Positions 51,437 to 63,400 of a DNA stretch of 64,000 bases are shown piece by piece; positions within the stretch are counted from its first letter, which is position 1, and every line of letters starts with the position of its first letter. The notes under the pieces are model-generated. The model was not told the DNA's origin. It worked only from the letters and a program-made list of their open reading frames with translations, and searched no databases. Origin of the DNA: Fragum whitleyi (taxonomy: Eukaryota > Mollusca > Bivalvia > Cardiida > Cardiidae); NCBI GenBank assembly GCA_948146395.1, contig OX411551.1, positions 41,450,796 to 41,514,795 of the forward strand. Direction: 5' to 3'. Made by a program: the position numbers and the translations under genes.

Positions 51437-54400
51437 GTAAGTCATTCTATACCTTTTAATTTACTAGTAATTCAATTAACCCTTATCATGCTGAGCTCAG
51501 ATTATTCCTGCTTAAGCAGGAGGTTAAGACAAAGATCAGCCTGCACCTACATGTATGTGCAGTCTGATCTTAGTCTACACCACATGTTTGTACCCTTTCA
51601 AGGTAGAGTTGTCCATGAAATTCATTTCCAAAAGGAAAGATTTTCGTACATCCTGGGATTCTAGGGCTTTCAGTACCTTGATATGAGTGCAATTTTGAAA
51701 GGGGATTTTAATTCAGCTTGACAGCACACAAGGGTTAAATCTTCAATTGACATAAAATAAGATTACAAATGATTCTTGACTGTAGTGCCTAATTTAGGAT
51801 TTAATACAATTGTTTGAATTTTACAACTAATACAAAAATGCAACAAATAAATTAAGACTTTATGCCTGCCATCGATAAGATATTGTTTTATCATTGTTTG
51901 TCTGTCCATCCATCTGTATGTCTGACAGTCTGTAGGTGAAACCTAAAAAAACGTTAACATTGTCAATTACTTTCAGGCTATTCAAGATGCAATGCTCATA
52001 TTTGATGATGATAGATCTGCAGATGTCAAGGTCATATGACAAGTCAAAGTTTTGAAAAAAAAAGTAATTTAGGGGGCATTCATGTTTCACAAGCACATCT
52101 TGTTGTTCTTTATATATGTGACCCGTCACGCGAAAAGGGACCATCTCGGAACTTATTACAATTAATTATTGAAAAAAGAGATTGGGCCCAGCATATTTCA
52201 ATCAGATGTCACATTTCAAAACTTCTTACGCTGGAAGGTAGATTGATCATTCTAGGTACAGAAAACAAGCACAGTGCAAAAAGTTTCGACCCTAGTCAGT
52301 CTGCGCAGTATGTGCAGTCTGACTGGGGTTGACACTTTTCGCGCCAACCAGATTGTCCCTTTCCCGCATGACGGGTCACATATGTAAAAATTTCCCCCAT
52401 CACTCTGGAAAATGTGGGAGATTTCTGTGGTCAGTCTGACAATTTATTTGGGAGTGAATAGGAATGTCTGTAGGTTTTTCTAATTATCAATCTATTTCCT
52501 CTTTGCTAAAGCAATTTTATACGCTGCCAAATGTGGATGATTGTCCATCTGTCTTTCCTGTTTAGCGGAATTTATATATTTACTATAATTTCTTTGGTTA
52601 TTTCAGCTTCACAAGTCTTCGAGATGGAAACCACACAATGTTTAGAGAATACCAATTCATACATCTGACACCTCATAACAGAGCTTCGTTTGTCAAACTC
52701 TTCTGGAAATGTTATAAACAAATTGGAAAGAAAGGAGGTATTTGCCTTGGAGTTTGTTACTTGAGTGAAACAGTGCTTTGAAATCTTTGGTCAATTTGCT
52801 TGTATTTATATCTGTTTTAAAGTTAAGATGAATTGGGTCAGAAAGTAGATATCTAGTATTTTATGCATATTGTTTCTATAAACTTAGATCTAGTCAAATG
52901 CCAAATTAAACCTAATATTGTAGTTATTTATAAGTTGTTTAAACCTGTGGAATTACAGGTGTACTTGACGAGGGAATACTTATCCCCTGGGACAGTTAAC
53001 CCTAGAAATCAGCTGGGGTTACCTGCCCCCTCCCCCATTTGGGGTAACCTGTCTCCCCCCCTCCCCCCCTTATGAAAATAAATTTACTATTGTTTATTCA
53101 CATAATTTTTTTAAAGAAAAATAATGATGTAAAAAAAAAAATAAATAAATACATTTTCAATTGGGAGAGACGGGGGTTGGGGGTGGGGGTGGGGGGAGAC
53201 ATGTGGGGTAACTTTTCCCCAGGGACAGGTTACCCTGCAGAATGCATTACATTGGTACATGGTTTATAATTGTCTAAGCTATCAATGTAATTGTTTGTAA
53301 GGTTATTTTTCCTTGATCAAACTAAGGGTTTAATTATTTAAATCCATATCCTGCTAAATTTAGATTCTATTTCAAATAAATTGAACATTTTTGTGACATT
53401 TCAACATGTCTGGCTTAAGTTTTCTCATCACAATGCAGTAGAAAGCAGATTGTTTAGGCCAAGATCAGACTGTCTGTCAGAATGTCTGTGCAGTCTAATC
53501 TTAGTCCAGAATGCATAGTGTAAATATATAATACATACTTAGTGTTTTGTATAAAAAAAAATATCTGACGAGGTTGGGAGAATTGAAAATTGTCGAGGCT
53601 CTGCCGAGACAATTATCAATTCTCACAACCGAGTTTGATATTTTTTTCATACAATACACTAAGTATGTATTATATTTATCTTATAACCCATATTTGTCTT
53701 GTTTTCGTCGGGGTTTCTAACTGAAATGCAACTTTCTAAAAATAACCACATTATATCATGTTCTAAAAATAACTATGTGATATCATAAAAAATATCATAC
53801 AGCATGTTATCATACGGATAGTTGTATAGTTATAAGATAAAGCAGGAATATGTCATGAACAGCATGAGAAAGATAATTTGAGCCTGTGTGTTACATTTCC
53901 TGAAATGCGAGTGAAGTTCAAACACCGCGTAGGATAGTCAGCCACTTACTGTAAATTTAAAGTAACCTGATTGTCAACAGATACTTTTAGACCTTATCTA
54001 TCTACTAAATGCATAATGAAGACTCTTGACATACTGTGCAGCAGCACAGGCTGGTCAGAGTCTTTGCTTTGTGCATATTTGAAATTGTTGGAAATCTCAC
54101 GCACAGGCTCATTTTATTAAGTAAAGCTTAGCACCTATATTTATGATAGTTTTGATATTGTTTTTCTCTGTTCTTTACAGATTTGTTAAGCATTCAAGAG
54201 TACCACTCCCTAGTCACATTACTTTGTCCAGACTTTCCTTTTGAATTGGTGCAGAAGACAGCAAGGTAATCATAACAAGGTCAATGTCATCTCATTAGGT
54301 CAAGGTCAACTTTCATGGTCAAATTTCGTAATATATGATGCATATTACCGAGATGTTCCACAGCCACATCTAATTTCCCTGAATTTATGTAAAATTAAAA

Positions 54401-57400
54401 CAAAACATAATTTTATTATCCCTTGTCATGCTGAGCCCAGAATATTACTGCTTTGGCAGGAGGTTAGGACAAAGATCAGCCTGTACAGGGTTTGACACTA
54501 ACTACTTCTTGCCACCAGTCAAAAGGACCTATTAACTCTAAATCTTACAGGTCCTCCCAGATGATAACAGGTCCTCCTATAAAACTTAGAAAAAATTTAA
54601 GCTATTTCAGGGGTAAAATGTATGGAAAACAGTGTGGAAAAAGAAGAAATTGCTTGAGGCAAGTAATTTCTTCTTTTTCCACATTGGTTTTCAAATGGTA
54701 TAGGAAAATTTGAATATTGGAAAGGGAACTATTTTTCAAACCAGGATAGCTTTCAAAATCATGTGCCCATTATCCAAAAGCCCAAAGGACCTGCAACATG
54801 GTAACTTGTACCAGTCCTCCTTAAAAACCATAGGTCTCAGGCCCAAGGACTGGTGTTAGTGTCAATCCCTGCTGTACATATGTGCAGTCTAATTTTAGTC
54901 CATACCACCTGATTTTCTTTCTTAAAGCAGAAGAGTCTAAAAAATATATATTCAAAATAAATACTGACTCACAATTAGCGCATCTAGTGGTCCTGGCACT
55001 TTGATTTTAATATTTTAATAAAATTTTGCAAAGGTTTTTATTCAAGGGTTAACATGTTCAAATTGTATTGAATCAGATAAAGAACTTGTTTAGAACTTTT
55101 TCAATTGAGAAAATTTGTGTTATAACTGATTAATAAATAAGTAGTACATGTACATGCATTGCAAACAAAAGACGACTCTATTTCAAAGAAACAAATATAC
55201 ACAATATTTAGGTTGATATAGTGCAATGGTTCACTTCTCAAAAAGAAACTACAGTAAAACTTGTGTTAAGCGACCACTCAAGGGACCACCAATAAGCGGT
55301 CGTTTATGGGAATGATCGCTTAATACAAAATATCATGACAAATGTGACAATTCATTTCCATAGCATTTATAGTTTGTGGGATAGGTTGTGCTGTATCATA
55401 TGATGTTGGAACCCATTAGAATTGTCTCCAACAACATAAGATTCAATAATAATGATTTTTTCTTAAAGAATGTCCTCTTTTTCAGAGACTTTGCATACAG
55501 TGAAAGGGTTTTTAAGGTGGTCGCTTAATAAAATTGGTCGCTTAATAGACGTGGTCACATTAGCAATATCTACTGTATTTCTTTTGGTAAAGTTAGTATA
55601 CACAATCTGATATAGTCTTAGGAAACCTATAAACAGACCAAACACTTTGTTCTTTCAGAATCATTTTGATGGATGATGCTCTAGACTGTTTGATCTCGTT
55701 TACTGACTTCATCTATGCATTCCAAGCGCAGTTCTATTATGAAGGTATCTATAAATTCCTGTATGTCCTTTTTCACAAGAAGTCCATCACCTAGTGTTAA
55801 GGACCGTGACTTTGAATCAGAAGATCACAGGATCTGACCGGACAACAGATTTTTCCTGAGTAAAAAATAAAGAAATCATGTTGGCCCTTTCCACCCAGGT
55901 GTAAAAATGGATAACTGTGAGAGATATAAGTTTAAGTGTTTTGGCACCTGAGATGCCAAGTGTAAACAGCCCACTTGCTACTCAATGATTGGGGATTAAA
56001 GTGTAAAGTTGTGCGCATGTGTATGATTCTTTTGCTTATTTTATGATAATTTATAATATGACTTATGTTGTTAGAGTGCAAAAACACCATTGAACATTTT
56101 TGATATTGCATATGTGTTATTGCATTTATTGCACTAGTGGAATTACTATGCAAATGAGCTAATAGTGCACCTTGAAAATGATGTCATAATGGATGTGCTG
56201 ACATTACTTTACAAACAGCATTATATGTAAGCCAGATAATCTTAATCATTGAATTTCAATAAATGTGATGGTTTTCACAAATATTTGAGTCATATTATAA
56301 ATTTAACGTTTGAAATACCAAATTTATTAAACTCATCATCTAAAACAGATAAAAACCCATTCAATATCCTCCATTATTTTACTTAGATTGCAGCAAAAGC
56401 TTAAGCTTGTAAGGTCACTCTCAAACTCTCAATCGAATGTTTTCACAATCCTGAGAGGTAGTGGTTTAAACGCATTGTTACCCCAACCTATAACTGGGTG
56501 AACAGGGGCTGGCTATTAAGTGTTTTGCCCATACACAACCTCCAAAAGCCCAGTGGGGCTTGAACCACTGACCTAGAGGTCATGAAGTAAGTGTTTATGC
56601 TACTAGGCAGTCAATTCTTTAGCTTGTAACCTTTTTAGCTTGGCTTTTTTCAGAGAAAACCTTAGGTATTGCTTTAGCCTTGGTGTAAGGGTTGTTGTTG
56701 TCATGTGAGGATTTTGACATTTTGTGATATCTCTGGTATTACTGAAGGCAATTACTTGAAACTTGGCACACATGTACACCATGAAAAAGAGCAACTTATT
56801 CTATCAAGGGGGATAACTCTAGATGCATTTTGTGTCCCTTTTACATCTTAGATTTTTATCTGCCATCCAGCACTTGATAGCCGAAGGTATGTGGCCGTAG
56901 GGGGTTCTGAGTTCTCTATTTGTTATGAATACAAAGTTTGTGCATGAGGTTTTCTTTATCTTGATCTAGAATTTCAACTTCGATTTTTTTATCAATTCTT
57001 CAGATTTTAGTATTCTTGTCTTTTGCTATGAATACAGGGTTTGTGCATGAAGTTTTCTTTGTCATGTTTCAGAATTTCTGGACAAGTGTCTAGAAATCTA
57101 CCAGTCCCTTATCCAGACCCAGTCCAGCCCCAGAAACCCTGTGGTGGTCCCTTCAGGTACAGATGACCTTAAGGTCCACATGAACAGTCACCAACCTGGA
57201 GATGGGGTGGATGCCATGCAGTATTTTAGGGCTGTATATCCTCTATGTGATAGATCTGCATTCAGGTTGGCAAGTTTGTTTTTGTGACCCGTCACTCAAA
57301 AAAGGGACCATCTCGGAACTCTGTAAAATAAATAATATAAAACAAGATTTATTCTATTACGGGCCAACCAGAGGAAGCATTTGAAAAATCCTTTCAATGG

Positions 57401-60400
57401 AAGGTAGATTTATTAATCTAGATTCAGAAAATAATTTAAATGCGAAAAGTTTAGATCCTAGTCAGTCTTGCCAATCTGCGCAGTCTGACTAAGGTTAAAA
57501 CTTTACCCATTACCCAGATGGTCCTTTTCGTGTGATGGATCACATTTTTATTTTCGCAACTAAATATGTCCCCTTCAAAGAAGAGGGGGTAAATTGCTTT
57601 GCACTTGTCGGTCGGTAGGATGGTGGGTAGGATGGTCTGTCCTTGCATAGACATTTTTTTGTCCGAAGCATATCTCAAAAAGTATGCAAGCTAGAATCAT
57701 GAAACTTTATAGGTGGATAGATCTCATTGAGGCCAAGTGCAGTGCACAAGAACCATAACTATACTCAGCATATTTTATTATACCCCCCACAACGAAGTTA
57801 TGGGGGGGTATACTGGAATCAGGTTGTCCGTCCATCCGTCCATCCGTCCTTAGACATAATTTTGTGTCCTATTCTCCTCCCACAGTTTTGGACCAATTTT
57901 GCTGAAATTTTATCAGGATGTTTCCTATCATATGAAGTTGTGCACCTGCAATTTTCATCTAGATGCGGTCATTAGTTTGAGAGTTATGCCACTTTGAACT
58001 TTTTAAGGAGGGGTACATTTTTCTAATTTTGTGTCCTCTTCTCCTCCCACAGTTTTGGATCAATTTTGCTGAAATTTTATCAGGATCTTTCCCATCATAT
58101 GAAGTTGCGCACCTGCAATTTTCATCCTGATCCAGTCATTAGTTTTAGAGTTATACCATTTTGAACTTTTTATGGAAGGGGGGGGGGGGAGTAGTCAAAA
58201 TTTAAAATTGCAAAACTCAGTAACCATAAGGGGTGTAACCAAATTGGGTAATTAATCCTATCATATGAAGTTGTGCACCTGCAATTTACATTGTTTTGGG
58301 GTGACATAGGTCAAAGGTCAAGGTCACAGTAAATTTTTGTTTAATTTTCGTTTCCGGACTCTAAATCGAGAACCAAGCGACCTAGAATCATGAAACTATG
58401 TAAATGTTACTTATGACTCAAGGAAGTACCCTATTGTTTTTAGATCACATAGGTTAAAGGTCAAGGTCACATTAAATTTTTGTTCAGTTTTCGTTTCCAG
58501 ACTCTAATTCAAGAACCAAGGGATCTAGAATCATGAAACTTCATGCAATTGCTGTTTATGACCTCAATATTTGTTACAAAGATATCTTGCACTTAAAGCA
58601 CTTACATTTTGACAAAGTGCTGGTGGGGGGTATAAGTCCGCTTTGCGACAGTTCTAGTTAGTTATTGCCCTGTGTTTATATACAAAGAATAGGTCATTTG
58701 ACCTGCTCTTATGGGGGGCATTAATGTTTTACAAACATTTCTTTTTAATCTTACATTACCTTGTAGTCACAGGATATTAAAGCACATTGTCTCATACTCT
58801 TAAGACAAGTATAATGTAACTTTAAGAAATGGTTCTAGAAACAAAATAAATGATATAAGTTTTCACCTTGAAGAATAAAAAATATTGCCTTCTTGAATAA
58901 ACAAGACATAAAATCTACTCAGGGAGTCTGTCATTGGCCTTTTAAGGCAGTATAAACCCTTCTTCCTAGAATTACTCTCATATACCCTTTAATCTCTTTA
59001 CTTAGTATGGAAGACTTTTGATCTAATTACTTCTATTTCTTGTCACAGAGAGCAGTTCAAAGAATAAATTAAGACAAAAAAAAAAAGAAAAGAAAGTAGA
59101 GATTGGAATCATTTCATGTGCCTAATAAGGTGCATCCTTTTATTGTAGAATTCTTAGAAATCTTGATGTAAAACTATGAATTGGGACGTAAAATTTCTAC
59201 ATTGTTTTGTTTTTTAAAGTTTTGGGGAATAAAATCAAAGAACGGAAATCATATGTGTGAATAAAAGTGATATGACAAGTTATTCTTTTCTGTTCAACAG
59301 TACCCCGCCTGCTGATGGTCTAAAGGAAATATTATTCAATGTACAAAGGGTATCTTTTTATGGGTTCCTAATGGCTATAGCAAAGAGTGACTCCATAAAT
59401 CTACATATAGGTATGTATGAAAATATGACTTGATCTTTAAAAGGGATCACCTGGTAATTCAATGTTGCTTATTATACTACTAACGAAGTAGATGGGTATC
59501 ACTCTGTCTGTCTGCCAATCCTCTATACTTCCTTCTGTCTGTAGACTTTTTTATACGCCGCCGGAGGCAGACATATATTGGCGTCATCTTCTCCGTCTGT
59601 CCGTCCGTCCATCCGTCCGTCCATATGTCCATCCACTTTTCTTGTCAACGCAACTCCTCCTAAATTTCTGGCTGGATCTTCTTGAAACTTGGTCAATGTT
59701 ATCACCTCAATTGGTAGATGTGCATGAAGGAAGGATTTTACGGTTCGTTGATTTTTGCCTGATTTATGCCCCTTGATAACTTAGTCTCTGGGTCCACTTT
59801 TCTTGTCAACGCAACTCCTTCTAAGTTTCTGGCTGGATCTTCTTAAAACTTTGTCAATGTAATCACCTTAATTGGTAGATGTGCATGAAGGAAGGATTTT
59901 ACGGTTTGTTGATTTTTGCCTGAGTTATGCCCCTTGATAACTTAGTCTCTGGGTCCACTTTTCTTGTCAACGCAACTCCTCCTAAGTTTCTTGCTGGATC
60001 TTCTTGAAACTTGGCCTATGTTATCACCTCAATTGGTAGATGTGCATGAAGGAATTATTTTATGGTTCGTTGATTTTTTTCTTGAGTTATGCCCCTTGAT
60101 AACTTAGTCTCTGGGTCCACTTTTCTTGTCAACGCAACTCCTCCTAAGTTTCTGGCTGGATCTTCTTGAAACTTGGTCAATATAATCACCTCAATTGGTA
60201 GATGTGCATGAAGGAAGGATTTTACTGTTCGTTGATTTTTGCCTGAGTTATGCCCCTTGATAACTTAGTCTCTGGGTCCACTTTTCTTGTCAACGCAACT
60301 CCTCCTAAGTTTTTTGCTGGATCTTCTTGAAACTTGGTCAATGTTATCACCTCAATTGGTAGATGTGCATGAAGGAAGGATTTTATGGTTCTTTGATTTT

Positions 60401-63400
60401 TGCCTGAATTATGCCCCTTAAAAACTTAGTCTCTGGGGCTTATTGCCCAAGTAATGCCCCCTTAAAATTTAGTCTCTGGGGCTTATTGAAATTGTAGCCT
60501 TGTGAATGCAACTCTTCCTAAGTTTCTGGCTGGATCTAAATGAAACTTGCTGGATGTTATAACCGAAATTGGTAGATGAGCATGAAGTAAGGATTTTATG
60601 ATTCATTAATTTTACCCTAAATTATGCCCCCTTAAAACTTAGTATCTAGGGCTTATTGAAATTGCAGCCTTTTGAACACAACTCCTCCTTACTTTTTGTC
60701 CTTATTTAAATGAAACTTGGTCAATGTCATCACCATAATTTGTAGATGTACATGGATCAAGGATTTTATGGCTCATTTATTTCCCTGAATTATGCCCCCT
60801 TAAAACTTAGTGCCTGGGGCTTATTGAAAATGCAGCCTTGTGAAGGCAACTCCTCTTAACTTTTTGTCTTGATTGAAATGAAACTTGGTCATTTTCAATT
60901 TGGTACTGTCAAAATAAGTAGTGTCTACAATTATTTTCGTGAAACAGCAGCAAAGTGGCGGCGTATTTTGTGACGATGGCACTCTTGTTTGTTGAAACTT
61001 TGCATAATTCTTGCCCAAGACCCAAGGAGTTGCCCTATTGTTTTGGGGTTACGAAGGTCAAATATTAAGGTCATAATTCTTTGGTTGGGGGTATAAGCCT
61101 GCTTTGCGACAGATCTAGGTTCACGTTGTGTGAAATAATGGAGTATCAATGGTTGCTGTATGAACTAATATTTATTTTTTACTCAATCCTATGATGTAAC
61201 ACATTTGCAAGCCAAGGGTTCCAATTCCATTTTGTTCGTTATAAAGAAAACCATTGGCTTGCGTGTGATCGAGTGGGAATTATGTTTAAATTAATTAATT
61301 AATTATGCCAAATAAAGGAGCCCCGCCCTTAAAATCAATAGTTGTGGACTCTCGTACTCCCCTGAGTGTCTAACTCTTCAGTCTGATCAAGAACACCCTC
61401 TTTTTTGTTTGCCAAGATTTTTTTATTAACAGAGCTTCATTTTCTCTTAGAGACTGTTGGAGCATATTTGTTATCTTCTTACTCAATTAAGAGAAATAAT
61501 GTTACTGGTATATAATCTTAACAAGAGGCCCATCTAATTAAAAGAATTAGGCTCGGGAGGAGATGTCTTTCAAAAATTTCGGGCTCAAAATAAGCCCCAC
61601 TCTGCCACACCCATAATTATGGGCCAATCAAAATTTCCAAATTATTTTTGAAAAGGGTCACTAAAAAAAACATTTTGGTAAAGTTTCATTGATATCTGCC
61701 CAGTTGTTCAGGAGGAGATGTCATTCAAAGATTTCGGGCTCAAAATAAGCCCCTCCCAGCCATGCCCATATTTATGGGTCAATCACTGAAACCGACCCAG
61801 TTGTTCAGGAGGAGATGTTGTTCAAAGATATCAGGCTGTAAATTAGCCCGCCCTGCCATGCCCATATTTATGGGCCAATCAAAATTTCATGAACAACTTT
61901 AAAAAAGGGTCACCAAAGGTATATTCTGGTAAAATTTCACTGAAATTGGCCTAGTGGTTTAGGAGGAGATGTCGTTCAAAGATTTTAAAAATAGCATCAC
62001 CCTGCCACACCTATTTTTATGGGCAAGTCTGAATTTCTTGAATAATTTAGGTCAAGGGTCACAAAAGGAATATTCATGCTAAGTTTCATTGAAATTGGAC
62101 CTATGGTTTGGGAGTAGAAGATTTAAAAAGATTTCAAAGTGAAAAAATGCCACACCCTGCCACACCCAAATTTATGGGTCAATCGAATTTTGCCAAGTAT
62201 TTTTGTAAAGGGTTGCCAAAGGAACATTGTGGAAAAGTTTCACTGAAATCGGCCCAGTTGTTCAGGAGGAGATGTTGTTCAAAGATATCGGGCTGTAAAT
62301 TAGCCCCACCCTGCCATGCCTATATTTATGGGCCAATCAAAATTTCATGAACAATTTCAAGAAAAGGTCAGCAAAGGAACATTCTGTTAAAATTTCACTG
62401 AAATCAGCAAAGTGGTTAAGGAGGAGATGTCGTTCAAAGATTTCTGGCTCAAAAAAAGCACGCCCTGCCACGCTCATATTTATGGGTAAATCTGAATTTC
62501 TTGAATAATTTAAGTCAAGGGTCACAAAAGGAATATTCATGCTAAGTTTCATTGAAATTGGCCCTATGGTTTGGGAGGAGAAGATTTTAAAAGATTTCAA
62601 AGTGAAAAAAATGCCATGCCTTGCCACGCCTATATTTGGGGGTCAATAATTTTTTTTTAACAATTTAAGAAGAGAGTCACCAAGGATAATTCTTACCAAG
62701 TTTAATTAAGATCTGCTTATTGGTTTGGGAGGAGATTTTTGAAGATTTTGTCGTGAAAAAAATCCCTGCCCTGCCACGCCCATATTTGGGGGCCACTCAT
62801 TTTTTTTTAACAATTTAAGTAAAGTGTCACCTAAGGAACATCTATGCAAAGTTTCATTGAAATCAGCCCAATGGTTTGCGAGGAGAAGATTTTGAAAGAT
62901 TTTCAAGTGAAAAATGCCACGTCCATATTCGGGGGGCAATCAATTTTTTTTAACAATTAAAGAAGAGGGTCACCCAAGGACCATTCCTACCAAGTTTCAT
63001 CAAAAGTTGCCAATTGGTTTAGGTGGAGAAGATGTTTAAAGAAAATGTTTACACATGGATGCACAGACAGTAGACTGACACACGCACAACGGACACAACG
63101 CCATGGCAATAGCTTGAAGGCCTTTGCCCAATGGAGCTATAAATTGACCATATGTTGAAATAAGACATAATTCTAAGTTGTCTTTTAAAAACATGAGTGA
63201 TCTCAACAATAAGTTTGAAAAAAAATCTAAACTTTTTTAGAGAAAAAAAAGGAGTTTAATTCACATAGTTTGCTTTAATTGCATTGAAACTTTATTTGTA
63301 CATTATTACATGTTTTTAATTATTTGTTATATACTTGTTATCATGTTCATTGAAATACAAATTCCAATATGTCAGAAGATTACATGTGATGTCATATCCT

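Noticed and set aside
59492..59776. Plus-strand frame of 94 codons
   Set aside because: Spans the (GTCC)n block and border of two nested T-tract elements. No coding character.
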